Below, piece by piece: positions 41,346 through 51,535 of a stretch of 64,000 nucleotides of DNA. A model generated the notes under the pieces. It saw only the letters and a list, made by a program, of their open reading frames with translations. It was not told where the DNA came from and did not search any database. Origin of the DNA: Sinohyriopsis cumingii. Taxonomy: Eukaryota; Mollusca; Bivalvia; Unionida; Unionidae. Made by a program: the position numbers and the translations under genes. The number at the start of each line of letters is the position of its first letter. Position 1 is the first letter of the stretch. The DNA lies in contig CM068830.1 in the NCBI GenBank assembly GCA_028554795.2, positions 111,303,214-111,367,213 on the forward strand. The letters run 5' to 3'.

Positions 41346-41843
41346 ATGAATTTATATTGTGTGAAATGCCGAGCACATACCCCAACTACGGATACAACAA
41401 CAATTACAACAAAAAATAATCGACAAGCGCTTACAGGCAAGTGTGAACGATGCGGTATAAAATTTTTTAGATTTATTAAAAAAAAAAACGGAGGTGATAT
41501 CGCAGCCAAGTTAACAGCGCTGCCAGGGGCTCCGTGGGCTAAATACCCAGGAGAAAAACATCTTCCAGGATATAATTACTGTGGTCCTGGAACCCGACTT
41601 GATATCAGACTTGATGCTCAGGATCAACCAAAACCAGGTGAGTATCCGATAAACGCTATTGATAAGGCGTGTCATGCTCATGATGTAGCTTACCGAAACA
41701 AGGATTTACAACAGCGCCATCTCGCGGATGTGAAATTAATTCACGCGTTAAATGCCATCCCTGATAAATCTTTCAAGGAGAGGCTAGCATCCTGGTTGAT
41801 AAAAACTGCAATGAAATCTAAACTTGTATTAGGCGCTGGGTAA
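41346..41843 (+). CDS. Zinc-ribbon/phospholipase A2 virion protein
   Basis: The 165-residue frame starts MNLYCVKCRAHTP, a CxxC pair that with a later CERCG (~37) makes a four-cysteine zinc ribbon. Residues ~80-125 contain YCGPGTRLDIRL, which fits the calcium-binding loop, and IDKACHAHDVAYRNKD, which fits the catalytic His-Asp helix of parvovirus VP1-type phospholipase A2. In parvoviruses this domain opens the endosome during entry. Finding it in a Polinton suggests a similar minor-capsid role. The C-terminus (LIKTAMKSKLVLGAG) is short and hydrophobic/basic. The frame is complete. Element B has no equivalent. Confidence 0.82.
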   Translation: MNLYCVKCRAHTPTTDTTTITTKNNRQALTGKCERCGIKFFRFIKKKNGGDIAAKLTALPGAPWAKYPGEKHLPGYNYCGPGTRLDIRLDAQDQPKPGEYPINAIDKACHAHDVAYRNKDLQQRHLADVKLIHALNAIPDKSFKERLASWLIKTAMKSKLVLGAG

Positions 41844-41989
41844 TTAATAGAAATGCAAGCATTTCCAATGGAGTCGATTTATTATTCCCCAAGCGGATAC
41901 TGGAGAGGTAACGCAGCAATTAGTAAACTCGCTGAAGCAGTAAAAAGTTACAGCAGTTACTGCCAAAAATTGGTTATCCAGACAGGCAA

Positions 41990-42820
41990 TATGGCAAATT
42001 TATTTACCGCGCCCTAAACAAATTCACTTTGCGCATTTCGATGTTAGTGTACCAAATGAGGTTCATCAGGCTGATATATTATTTCTGCCACATGATACTA
42101 TCTGAAGACGTACATACAAGTACGCGTTAACCATAGTTGATGTTGCCAGTAGATACAAAGATGCGGAACCGTTAACAACTAAAACAGCATCTGAGGATGC
42201 TTCTGCGTTTGAAATAATTTATCGGCGAGGACCCCTACGATGGCCAAATTTATTACAAGTTGATCCTGGCAAAGAATTTCAAGGTGCAGTATCATCGTTG
42301 ATGAAACAACATAACGTCACCATACGACGAGGATACACTGAAATTCACCGTGATCAGGCAATTGTTGAGCGATTCAATAGAACACTTGCTGAGCGGTTAT
42401 TTGGATATCAATAAGCGAAGGAATTCATTCAAGATACGAGATCGAGCGAATGGGTTGCAAGATTACCAGGTGTGATAACTGCGCTAAATAATGAAATAAC
42501 TCGAACAACCAACATGAAACCTGCCATCGCGATCACGAAAAAAAATATTCCACTACAACGAAAGAAAGATAAACAGCAAATACTGGGTAATGTTACTGTA
42601 AGATATTAATATGAACCAGGTGAACTTGAAGGTAGTAAACGAAGAGCGACTGATCCCATTTGGAGTGTTACCACACATAAGATATCCACCGTGACAAGAT
42701 CCACTGGCAGACCAGCAATCTATAGATTAGATTCAACTGCTCCTCAACGTGGATTCACCCGTGAACAACTTCAGGTAATTCCCGAGGACACACAATTGCC
42801 GCCAAAATCACTGAAGTGAT
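41990..42820 (+). pseudogene. Decayed DDE integrase of element C
   Basis: Translation in one frame gives HFAHFDVSVPNEVHQADILF (first Asp region), LTIVDVASRYKDAEPL, LLQVDPGKEFQG (second Asp) and DQAIVERFNRTLAERL (Glu). It then runs to a C-terminal block ending PEDTQLPPKSLK near 42,818. In-frame stops lie near 42,103, 42,412 and 42,607. The catalytic D-D-E set is still visible. No chromodomain is seen. The lineage differs from both the relic A and element B integrases. The start is unclear; the frame may begin near 41,855. Confidence 0.8.
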
Positions 42821-42829
42821 TTCAATGAC

Positions 42830-44260
42830 TTAACTAGCGCTGGCACCCCGACGTCGATTACACTCAAGACAGGTCAACATGACATTATCACGTGTATGAC
42901 CGCGATTGTTATCTTTTCTGTCTACGGTAAATTGTCTTGAATTTTTATTCGAATACTGCCATAGCATTATACAATTACAGCTCGCACAGTGATTATTCTG
43001 CTGTTGTTTCAACGCGTTAATAAATTCAACATCAAGATCAAAATCGCGATTATTTTTTTTGTCACTTTGTTTGTAACCGGCGAGTTTTTTTCTTATTACA
43101 TCACCATCGCTGTTGTTTTCATTATTAATTTTATCAGCGTTTGATTCATTTAAGACAATTCTTCGCAGTTGAGATATTCTTCTGACTCTGGACACAGCCA
43201 AGTAGACTAAGTTCGACCATTCGATTCGAACATCAACGATCCAGACAGTTGTATCAGAGATAGTCAGTCCTTGAGAACAATGAATGGTCATAGCGTATCC
43301 TAGCGTCCACGGGGATTTATTCATTTTTAGTGCATCCTCGACAGCATCGATGTCAACTAACACAATATCATTCAATACTAAATTCTGTTTCTCTGTTTTT
43401 CCTGGAATATCAACATCTGTATTTTGTAACCGAGTATCAGCTGGTCTATAACATAACGGCGTTGGCAGCATTGGAAACTTTTCTTGTTGTAATTGAAATA
43501 GCTGTTGTTGAAGTGTGTCTCTGACTATCTTTCTACTTGCCACTATCAAATCGTCTGGTTTCCACGCGCGTAAAAAGTCACTCATCGAAGTTTCAGGAAT
43601 CATCTTGCGCATGATTTCACATTGAATTTTATTCGGTTGTAGCCTGATTAATGTTTTAAATTCTTGCAGCGTTGCATCAAGTGCTCGGTAATCATCAGAC
43701 ACTTCTTCGTAATAATCAACAAAATTCCTCAGCCAATCATGCGGAGATGCGCCGACAAACGGAGGTGGTTGACCGTGATCGCCGCACATAATCACTGCAG
43801 TATTTTTCGTTAACAGCCAATCAAGAAATGTTTTTAACGTTTCCAGCGGCACCGTACATATCTCATCCCAAATTATTATATCATTGATATATTTTGTTCC
43901 CATTCGATCTGACGTCCACACACCGCCGCTATATTTGAAAAAACTGTGATAAGTACAAGAATTGACTCCTCGCTGTTTCATCTCCCTGGCAAGCCTGTGT
44001 GTAGGTGTTAGCACAATCATATCTGATTTTCCAAATAATTCAATCGCTCGAGTTGTCTTACCAGACCCGCCCGGCCCGTTCAAATAAACAGTTTTGTGTC
44101 TGGTGATTGGATCATATACAGACGGTGCGGAAGATATTTCTGGCATCTCGGATTTATAATAATTATCCTCTATTGCAACATCAGCGGATTCACAATACTC
44201 GTGTAACATCTCCACTTTTATTCTCCACGAACTCCATTCATCTCCGCCACAGAATTTCAT
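42830..44260 (-). CDS. Superfamily 1 helicase fused to an HNH nuclease domain
   Basis: ATG 44,260 gives 476 residues. TVYLNGPGGSGKTTRAIEL (~60) is Walker A, DMIVLTPTHRLAREM motif Ia, NDIIIWDEICTVPLE the Walker B/DEAD-type box, VIMCGDHGQPPP motif III, and GYAMTIHCSQGLTISD with VYLAVSRVRR motifs V-VI. Together they form a Pif1/RecD-like SF1 helicase. The last ~60 residues have HCASCN, FTVDRKDNNRGHTRDNVMLT and CLECNRRRG: two CxxC pairs around an H/N pattern, matching HNH endonucleases. The D-R-x-(10)-NVML-C pattern is the HNH core. The frame is complete. A role in element replication or resolution of ends is inferred. Element B has no helicase. Confidence 0.82.
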   Translation of the reverse strand: MKFCGGDEWSSWRIKVEMLHEYCESADVAIEDNYYKSEMPEISSAPSVYDPITRHKTVYLNGPGGSGKTTRAIELFGKSDMIVLTPTHRLAREMKQRGVNSCTYHSFFKYSGGVWTSDRMGTKYINDIIIWDEICTVPLETLKTFLDWLLTKNTAVIMCGDHGQPPPFVGASPHDWLRNFVDYYEEVSDDYRALDATLQEFKTLIRLQPNKIQCEIMRKMIPETSMSDFLRAWKPDDLIVASRKIVRDTLQQQLFQLQQEKFPMLPTPLCYRPADTRLQNTDVDIPGKTEKQNLVLNDIVLVDIDAVEDALKMNKSPWTLGYAMTIHCSQGLTISDTTVWIVDVRIEWSNLVYLAVSRVRRISQLRRIVLNESNADKINNENNSDGDVIRKKLAGYKQSDKKNNRDFDLDVEFINALKQQQNNHCASCNCIMLWQYSNKNSRQFTVDRKDNNRGHTRDNVMLTCLECNRRRGASAS

Positions 44261-44361
44261 TATATCGGTCAGTGATTCTGAATAATTTTAATCAATATAA
44301 AATGAATCCGTGGCAACTCTGACTGCCGTGTCTGGAAATCGATTTACCATCGATAACAAAT

Positions 44362-44790
44362 TTATAGAAACATAAGCCAGCATGCCAGCATTGAAGATCT
44401 CAAATGTGTGTATTGAGGCGATTCTCCGTCGATATAACTTACAATTGTGCCCAACTTTTTTCCGTCGGACAAGAACACATCCTCCCGATTACAAAATATG
44501 TCTCTGGCAACCGCGTCGGCGATTATAAAATCCAATTCAGCTTCATCGATAATCAACCGCGAGTGATGCATTTTATGATCAAATGCTGCACCCTGAGTAA
44601 ATTTACCGATTATTCTTCGTCCAAGATCTTTCGCTGTACTTTCACTGTTTTTGAGTCTAATCTTGAGAATTTCAGGAGCTCCTTCGCGGATAGCATCAAG
44701 AGGAGTTTCCGGACGTGCTTGTGTCCATTCATCGATAACTTCTTCGAGGGTAACACACTCCGGTGTTGGTAACCAAACTGAGGTCTGCGG
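44362..44790 (-). pseudogene. Truncated unidentified gene of element C
   Basis: A minus-strand frame runs from the junction at about 44,790 to a stop at 44,362 without interruption: PTPECVTLEEVIDEW, LKIRLKNSESTAKDLGRR, HHSRLIIDEAELDF, then YIDGESPQYTHLRSSML. Its 5' part was lost where B' begins. Regular alternating hydrophobic and charged residues suggest real former coding. The family is not recognised. Confidence 0.55.
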
Positions 44791-45421
44791 TCATCATTCG
44801 CTCTCTCTTAAGATGGGATCCTAATGCTCACATAGTTCTCCCCAAGAAAAAAGAAGTCAAATGAAGCTCCAAGAAGAAAAAAAAAGACCAGGTCCCCAAA
44901 GAGACCTGTGTCTCCAAGAACTTCTCCAGTGGCGGGACCTTCCTCTTACCAGACGCCACCCCGGAAAAAGAAAAGCCCCCAGAAAAAGAAACAGAAAAAG
45001 TCCATTAAAAAAAGAAAAGCCCTCAGAAGAAAACTAGTCGCAAGAGAGGCACTTCGGCCAGGACGCAACCTTACACTCGCAAACCACGACCTGCCACGAC
45101 GGTGACCGCGTCTCCGGTAGCCTCATGTTCAGTCACTTCTCCGTTGATGACACCAAGAACTGAGAAGTATTTGGAGACGTTGATCACACCAAGAACTTCT
45201 CCGTTGATGACCCCAAGAACTTCCCCAGTGGCAGGACCCTCCTGTTTAGCGGCAGTGGCCGCGGCTCACAAAGTACCTGCTCCCAAAATCAAAGTGCAAG
45301 AAAGATCGGGCATGTTACAAAGTTTACTGGATTTGTCCAAGCAAGAACTGGCTCGATTTAGTCCGTTACGTACCCCTGAACGACGTGTCATGCCTGTCCT
45401 GAAGTTGATACGAGCATCGAC
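44787..45421 (+). pseudogene. Large core protein, 5'-truncated and frameshifted (B')
   Basis: It corresponds to the C-terminal two thirds of the B protein at 31,560-32,475. TSPVAGPSSYQTPPRKKK and the later RTSPLMTPRTSP repeats and MLQSLLDLSKQELARF are retained. The frame shifts in the A-rich stretch near 45,003-45,020. After LKLIRA the sequence differs from B. A frame one base on reads RRYPKKRYSRSKKKRRQQRG GFLGDFG to a stop near 45,530, a basic tail that B lacks. The 5' third is missing at the C/B' junction. Confidence 0.75.
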
Positions 45422-45593
45422 GTTACCCTAAGAAAAGATACAGTCGTTCCAAGAAAAAGAGGCGTCAACAAAGGGGAGGATTCCTTGGCGATTTTGGAAA
45501 AAACGTTGTCACCTTTATGACAAAGCGATAGCCCACCCCAAAAAAGATAAAAGGGCGTGTGTTAAGTCATCGATGTTAGTGTCTGTTTGGTGA

Positions 45594-46019
45594 ATGTCCC
45601 GGAACCCACAAGCAAAGATGTCCCCCTGCAGAAAACATTCCTCTTCTAAACCCCAAGGAAATAAAAGGAAAGGACTGCCTCCACGTTTAGTCAAACATGG
45701 GGACATGTTATCTGTCCTGTCCAAAGCTTCTTCACTCCTACGGAAAAAACTCATTCAAACGGCCTCCAAAGAGGTCATCGATACCGTGTGTGAATGTTGT
45801 TTGAACGTGTTGAAAGGCACGATCACTTTGTCCAAACACCAGAAACAATGCTTAGGCAAACATCGTCACGTTCTGCACCAAATGGATCAAAAGAAAATCC
45901 CCATCGGACAAAAGAAGAAGATGTTGGTCCAACGTGGAGGAATTTTAGCCCTCTTCCTAGGTCCCTTACTGAAAGGAGTCTTGGGAACCGTGTTGGGAGG
46001 ACTGATGGGAGCAAGATAA
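45594..46019 (+). CDS. Small basic core protein (ECCLNVLKG family), B'
   Basis: ATG 45,594 gives 141 residues, uninterrupted. SVLSKASSLLRKKLIQ, CECCLNVLKGTITLSKHQKQCL, KKKMLVQRGG and the C-terminal LFLGPLLKGVLGTVLGG match the B protein at 31,115-31,501, with a slightly longer N-terminus (MSRNPQAKMSPCRKHSSS). A GATAAAAGG TATA-like box lies near 45,547. It is one of the few B' genes without a break. Confidence 0.78.
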   Translation: MSRNPQAKMSPCRKHSSSKPQGNKRKGLPPRLVKHGDMLSVLSKASSLLRKKLIQTASKEVIDTVCECCLNVLKGTITLSKHQKQCLGKHRHVLHQMDQKKIPIGQKKKMLVQRGGILALFLGPLLKGVLGTVLGGLMGAR

Positions 46020-46067
46020 AAAGGACCTCTGGAGTCCCAAGATCTCAGAATCGACCCTTGATATCCC

Positions 46068-46769
46068 ATGGAAGGACGAAAACTAGCTTTAGTGCCTTAC
46101 AAACGATGGATGGAATACCATCGTTGGCAAGAACAATGCACCCCGCATTTACCTCCCAATCCCAATTTGAGCGAGATGTCCCAGTTACAACACGAATTAC
46201 AGTCCTTGATGGATCGCCGAGATTTGTCCGAAACAGAAAAATTGCAAAAGTACGGTCAACTCTTGCAACGACTGCAACTCTTTCACCAAAAAGCTTTAGA
46301 CGAAACAGCTCTTCTCACTCTGAAAGATTTTAAGACCTTGATGAAAAGTCCATCCCCCACACCATAACCACTGCCACCACCACTACTACCATCCCCAGGG
46401 GTCATCAGAGATGCTACCCCACGAAGGCCTGAGGAAGAAGAGATACAAGAAATGTTTCAAACACCGTCAGCAGCTCCCATGTCTAGTAAGATTGCAGCAC
46501 CCTTGTTGACCCCGTCCCCCACGCCCCAACGAGAAGAAATGAAAGCTTGAGTTAAAAAGATGATGTCCACTCCTCCTTCGACAGAAGTGAAAAAGAAAGA
46601 AGGGAAACCAGTAGTTAAAAAAGAAAAGAAAACCAAATCCATTCCATTGCCACCTCCACCACTACCTTCGACTTCTACTCCCGTAGCCCATCGGACACGT
46701 AAATCCGTTTCCAAACTACCCTTTCGTCCCACCCAAAGTAGCATCACCGAAGAGTGGGTGACTTATTAA
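46068..46769 (+). pseudogene. Proline-rich LVPYKRW protein with two stops (B')
   Basis: It starts MEGRKLALVPYKRWMEYHRW as in B (30,422-31,066) and stays in one frame to TVF-like TEEWVTY at 46,769. In-frame stops at 46,365-46,367 and 46,548-46,550 break it. The middle proline stretch differs from B (LPPPPLPS-type instead of (VP)n). The helix and the C-terminal EEWVTY are conserved. Confidence 0.75.
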
Positions 46770-46787
46770 CACACACACACACACAAA

Positions 46788-47897
46788 ATGGAGAAGGTGT
46801 TAGCCAGCATTTATTACGATCCCTCCCATCCTGCAGGTTACGCAGGAGTTCAAAAATTGTATCGTGCTGCCAAAACTCGACTGAAAAGTCTCCGTTTACC
46901 TCAAGTGCAACGATGGTTATAAGAACAAGCTACTTACACTTTACACAAACCCATTCGACGCAAGTTTTCCAGAAGTCGTACCCGAGTGGAAGGCATCGAT
47001 CATCAATGGCAAGCCGACTTAGCCGATGTCTCTCATTTGGCCAGCTACAATCGCGGCTACAAATATTTGTTTTGTGTCATCGACGTCTTTTCCAAATTTG
47101 CCTGGTTCGTGCCCTTGACTTCCAAATCGAGCAGCGAGTTAGTGCGAGCCCTGCAACGAGTGTTGAAACAAAGCGGTCGTCACCCTCTTCGATGGCAAAC
47201 GGACAAAGGTACCGAATTTCTGAACCAAGCTTTCCAAAAAGAATTAAAGAAACGTGACATTCATGTTTTTACCACCGAGAACCCCGAAACCAAAGCCAGT
47301 ATCGTGGAACGTTTTCAACGCACTTTCAAAGAACGCATGTGGAAATATTTTACGCATCACCACACTCTAAAGTACATCGACATCTTACCGCACCTGGTGC
47401 AAGCGTACAGCCAATCTTACCATCGAAGCATTGGACGTGCCCCGCAAGACGTGACTCCCGAGAACGAAGTGCTAGTGTTTGAGCGCCTGTTTGGTACGTC
47501 CCCGACGAGGGCTGTCCCCAAGAAAAGTGGAGTGTTAACCATAGGAGATTGGGTAAGCATTGGCAAAACCAAACGCACTTTCGACAAAGGTTACTTACCT
47601 AACTGGACGACCGAATTGTTTCGTGTCACTGGACGAGTGCATGGTCGTGATCCTGCCGTCTATAAATTGGAAGACATGAACGGAGAAGTACTAAAAGGAA
47701 CGTTTTATTTGCCCGAGTTACAACGTGTTACCAAAAAAGAAGACGACGTGTACGACATCGAAAGCATTCTCGAACGCAGAACCCGTAAAGTGGGCAAACG
47801 ACGTGTCAAAGAGGTCAAAGAACGTTTGAAAGGATACCCGCCCAGTTTTGATTCTTGGATCGACGCTTCGCAAGTCATCGACTATAAAAAGAAGTGA
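46788..47897 (+). pseudogene. Chromodomain integrase with one in-frame stop (B')
   Basis: Same 369-codon length as in B from ATG 46,788. The catalytic QADLAD, QTDKGTEF and SIVERFQRT motifs and the chromodomain (DDVYDIESIL...GYPPSFDSWI) are all present, with RLKG in place of the WKG of B's chromodomain. The TAA at 46,920-46,922 lies before the catalytic core, at a position where B has a sense codon, and B's own stop is absent here. The two insertions were thus inactivated independently. A simple ACACAC run replaces the spacer before the start codon. Confidence 0.9.
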
Positions 47898-47902
47898 CCA
47901 TC

Positions 47903-48310
47903 ATGCCCTTTCACACAGACGCAGCTACGTCGACCACTCATTCACCAAGTTCTTCTCTGCAAGATTTACAGAAGCAACCCTTGTGGGTGTGGTGTGGAGA
48001 ACGTGCATCTAAAACGCAAATCGTCTTTTTCTGCCAAACCTTCGTGGTGTATTGTGTCATCGGGGCAGCCACTGCCAATTTGAGTTTGCAACAAGGAGGC
48101 AAACAATTGAGGACCATTTTATTGAGCAGTTGCATCGGTTACCTGCTTCCTAATCCCTCCCTGAAATTCACCTCAAACGGGAACAACGGGAACCTTGTGT
48201 CCAGTGCCAGTGCCAGTCACCACTCCAATAACAACAACCCCATTTTGGGCGGTGACACGCCTCTGACGTCCAGTAACCCCTCGGACAGCCACAAAACTCT
48301 GGAATTATGA
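47903..48310 (+). CDS. Small membrane protein of the late cluster, B'
   Basis: ATG 47,903 (five bases after the integrase stop, as in B) gives 135 residues. QIVFFCQTFVVYCVIGAA and LLSSCIGYLLPNPSLK are retained. The stop overlaps the penton start (TTATGAAC), again as in B. The gene is uninterrupted. Confidence 0.75.
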   Translation: MPFHTDAATSTTHSPSSSLQDLQKQPLWVWCGERASKTQIVFFCQTFVVYCVIGAATANLSLQQGGKQLRTILLSSCIGYLLPNPSLKFTSNGNNGNLVSSASASHHSNNNNPILGGDTPLTSSNPSDSHKTLEL

Positions 48311-49249
48311 ACAATAACAACCAATTTCACTTAACCTTACCCAGTGACAGTTCCATGGAGGTGTTTCCCAAGAACACGTTGTGCTGTTACATGGCCAAAT
48401 TACCTCAGGAAATCCAATTAGATCACGAAGCCCATTGGGAAGTGGCTTTGGTAGAAACCATTCACCCGACCCAAGTCCTCAATGTCCTTCCCAGTCGAAA
48501 TTTTTTTTGAGGTTGAAGTTTATGACGAACAAATGCAACAGTACTTGGATACCCATGGGAAAAATATCATTAAAAAAAAAAACATAGGCATCAAAGGTCA
48601 CAAGTGGACCAGCTATGTCTTGACCCTTCCCGCAGGCTATTATTTTAGTGGTCAACATTTGGTCAGCACCATAGCTTCCAGGTTTATTGTCGTGTTTCTT
48701 AAAGCTTTGGAAAGTGTTAGAAAAAGTATCACCATGGAGTACCATAAAGCAGCTCGTCGCTTCCTGATGAAATTTCCTGACAGTAAAATCATGTCTTTCT
48801 TATTTTTTCCTGAATTGTTTGTCATGTTGGGCGGGGACATGGAACTGAGGAAGAACGTAGAACAACAAAAAGTCGAATCAGCAGTCATTTACAACAACGA
48901 AACTTTTGCCAAGTATTTTTGTTTCCCAGTAGAACTGAACCAAGGACTGAATTTGATGTTTGTGTACTCCGATGTGGTGGAGTATAACGTGGTGGGACAC
49001 ACCTCCGTGCCATTACTGCGTGTCATTTCTTTCAAAGTGGATTCTGCCACGGCCACTGACGAGGAAGGTGGAAACACTTATCACGTCCACCGCGAATTTG
49101 TACATCCTCACTATTTGCCTGTCAGCAAGTCGTATTTGGACACGGTCAACATTGGTATAAATTGAGATCAGGGACAAAATATTCCATTCACCAAAGGAAA
49201 AGTCACGGTGAAACTCCATTTTCGAAAACGGTTCTCTCACGACTCGTAA
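48307..49249 (+). pseudogene. Penton protein: conserved +1 split plus a stop (B')
   Basis: N-terminal frame HLTLPSDSSMEVFPKNTL...HWEVALVETIHP from ATG 48,307 ends at TGA 48,508-48,510 after T8. The +1 frame (EVEVYDEQMQQ..., NLMFVYSDVVEYNVVGHTS, HREFVHPHYLPVS) continues, exactly as in B. In addition B' has a private TGA at 49,163-49,165 (a glycine codon in B), after which GKVTVKLHF follows in frame to TAA 49,247-49,249. The shared split and the private stop are therefore different kinds of event. Residues just after the shift differ from B (an inserted KNIIKKKNIG-type stretch). Confidence 0.85.
48501..48510 (+). promoter_or_regulatory. Candidate +1 frameshift site in the B' penton gene
   Basis: Eight T followed by GA: AAT TTT TTT TGA in the first frame. 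Sequence and spacing from the start codon are the same as at 28,666-28,675 of B although the bases before it differ. Confidence 0.6.
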
Positions 49250-49252
49250 GTC

Positions 49253-49677
49253 ATGTATCCAGTGTACCGAGGCGTTGATCGACAGCGAGGACACGGCTTA
49301 GGAGATAAGCTTAAATCGGCTTTCGTTCGGTGGCCCCTGTGTTGAAACCGATGGTGACACGCGGATTGTACGCCTTGAAAGATGCGGCACCGACACACGG
49401 TAAACAATTTCTCCAAAATGTCATCATCGACAAACAAAACCCTAAAGAAGCCTTCTTGAGGACAGGCAAAAATGTCTTGCTACAAACGGGTAAATACCTT
49501 TTGGGCCGATGAGAAACACCTATAAATATCCTGCACGCTACCGAGTCAGGCATTCAGCAAGGACAAGGCAGAAAGAGACGACGAAGAAAACACCCTTTCA
49601 CCAGACTTCACACGTCCAAAACTAGAAAGGCAAAGAAAAGAAGAACCGTTCGAGACTTAGACGTTTTCGATTATTGA
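49253..49677 (+). pseudogene. Basic GLG core protein, frameshifted (B')
   Basis: MYPVYRGV at ATG 49,253 and GHGLGDKLKSA agree with B. One base is missing near 49,322, and a TGA near 49,510 follows LLQTGKYLLGR. The C-terminal GRKRRRRKHPFTRL and RTVRDLDVFDY continue to TGA 49,675-49,677. Confidence 0.8.
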
Positions 49678-49690
49678 GAAAGAACAAAAA

Positions 49691-51006
49691 ATGATGCACC
49701 GAGAGTCTTGCGCTTGTTCCAAGTCGGAACTAGATCTGTTTGCCATGCCACCCATCATGATGACGATGCAAGAATCCCAATGGGTGGCATTTCATCCCGT
49801 CTCCTCTTTGACGGATTCTGCTCCCATCGAGTTTGAAATCAAAGGACAACCCGAAGATTACATCGATCTGAATACCAGTTACCTGTACTTGAAAGTCAAA
49901 GTAACCGAAGCGGACGGTGACGCTCTCATTGACACGTCCAGAGTAGCTCCCGTCAACAATTTCATGCATTCCTTGTTCAGTGGAGTGGACTTGTACTTGA
50001 ATAACAAACTGGTCAGCAGCAGCATGGATACCCTTACCGAGCGTACCTGGAAAATCTCTTGACGTACTGAAAAGAAGCCAAGAACACTCATCTGGATGCT
50101 TGTGTGGTATGGAAGCCTGACGTATTAGGTTCAAAGTTTGACAGCACTACAATTGATGGGGATGCTCAAAATCTATCGGGATTTATAGAACGAAGAAAGA
50201 AAATTGCACTAAGTCGTAGTTTAGAACTGATGGGTCGTTTACATTTGGACATGTGGTTACAAGAAAAGTATTTGCTGAACGGAGTGGATGTCCGCTTGAG
50301 ACTGAATCATAGCAGTGCCGCTTTCCATTTGTTGTCCAATAATAACGATTACAAAACTGTCATCCAAGAAGCCAGACTCTACGTGCGACGCGTGGAAGTG
50401 TTACCTAAAGTGGGAAATGACATCAGTCAGACGTTAAGCAGAACGACCGCCAAGTATCCCATACGACGTGTGGAAGTGAAAACGTTCATTATTCCTGCTG
50501 GACAGCGATCCATGATCGAAGATCATCTGTTCCAATGACAGCTACCCAAACGTTTAATCCTTGGTATCGTCGAGAATACGGCCTTCAACGGAGCTGTCGA
50601 TAAAAATCCTTTCAACTTTCGACACTTTGGCGTCTTCAAGATCGAAGTCAGTCGCGACGGCAAGACCTTGTGTACCCGACCTTTTGAACCTGACTTTAGT
50701 GCCAAGAACAATTACTTGAGGTCGTACTTGTCTCTGTACGAAGCCACCGGACAGTTAGGAACCAACACCAATCACGGTATTACGTACGACGATTATGCAG
50801 GAGGCTATGTTTTGTGGGCTTTCGATTTCACTCCAGACCAAGGCAGCGACGAGGGACATTTCCACCCTATAAAATCCGGCCGGATTCGAGTGGAAATTCA
50901 GTTTGCAAACCGAGTCCCTGATGCAACGGTGAACGTCATCCTGTATGCAAAATTTGATAATACAATAGAAATCAACAGTTTGAGAGAAGTCATTCTAGAC
51001 TATTAG
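49691..51006 (+). pseudogene. Major capsid protein, broken (B')
   Basis: From ATG 49,691 it follows the B capsid (PEDYIDLNTSYLYLK, NNFMHSLFSGVDLYLN). A short deletion with a frame change occurs near 50,030-50,045 (after SSSMDT), and a TGA at 50,536-50,538 replaces the glycine codon of the QGQLPK block. The final part, EDYAGGYVLWAFD-like and ILYAKFDNTIEI, reads on to 51,006. A region of low similarity at 50,120-50,215 differs strongly from B. At least two lesions make it non-functional. Confidence 0.88.
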
Positions 51007-51011
51007 AAGCC

Positions 51012-51512
51012 ATGGAAGACTGTTATCCCTCTTTACTTAGTGGAGAAACTTTGGAGATGAAATGTGAGGAGACCCTGGAAGAATCCCAAGACAAAGACGA
51101 ATTAGTTGTCATGATGAAGTCGAGATGGACAGAACAAGAAGCCCATTTAGTCTCCTGTTTTGCCAAACACTTGGTCGAAAAAATTACGGAATTGATCAAG
51201 AAAAATTGCTATGGATGTCAAAACGATCATCCCAGTCAAATTCAACACGATAAATGTCTGATGCTGAGTCAAGAAGAAAAATTGGACGAGTATCTGGACG
51301 AAGCTTGGAGTCTCATCTCGGACGAAGTCGTGTTGCACCAGTGGTATAAAGACTTGCGTGAACATTCTTGTCCACCATTAACCGCTCAAGAGATCCATCG
51401 TATCGAAGCTCTCCTGAATCAGAGTGGGGAGACGAAGCGAAGAAACGGTTATTTGTCAGACATTTTCAAGCAAAAAGTCAGGATCGAATTCATGACTTAT
51501 TATTACCTGTGA
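51012..51512 (+). CDS. Uncharacterised protein upstream of the protease (B' only)
   Basis: The 166-residue frame starts five bases after the capsid stop. It is acidic and helical, with a Cys/His cluster (NCYGCQNDHPSQIQHDKC, ~76-93) that could bind zinc, and helices TEQEAHLVSCFAKHLVEKI and LDEYLDEAWSLISDEVVLHQW. In B only the first 13 codons survive because of the ~1.1-kb deletion. The C-terminal part overlaps the region where a longer protease frame would start. No family is recognised. Confidence 0.6.
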   Translation: MEDCYPSLLSGETLEMKCEETLEESQDKDELVVMMKSRWTEQEAHLVSCFAKHLVEKITELIKKNCYGCQNDHPSQIQHDKCLMLSQEEKLDEYLDEAWSLISDEVVLHQWYKDLREHSCPPLTAQEIHRIEALLNQSGETKRRNGYLSDIFKQKVRIEFMTYYYL

Positions 51513-51535
51513 AGAAGATAAAAACTGCACAAAAC

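Larger units (their letters stand above)
40372..44790. mobile_element. Element C: fragment of a different Polinton lineage
   Basis: Packaging ATPase (-), zinc-ribbon/phospholipase A2 protein (+), broken integrase (+), helicase-HNH (-) and a truncated gene (-) follow one another. The sequences are AT-richer than B and the proteins are only distantly related to those of B. The right end is cut off abruptly at about 44,787 where B' sequence starts. The inverted-repeat block at 40,373-40,612 may be the remains of its terminal repeat. Confidence 0.85.
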
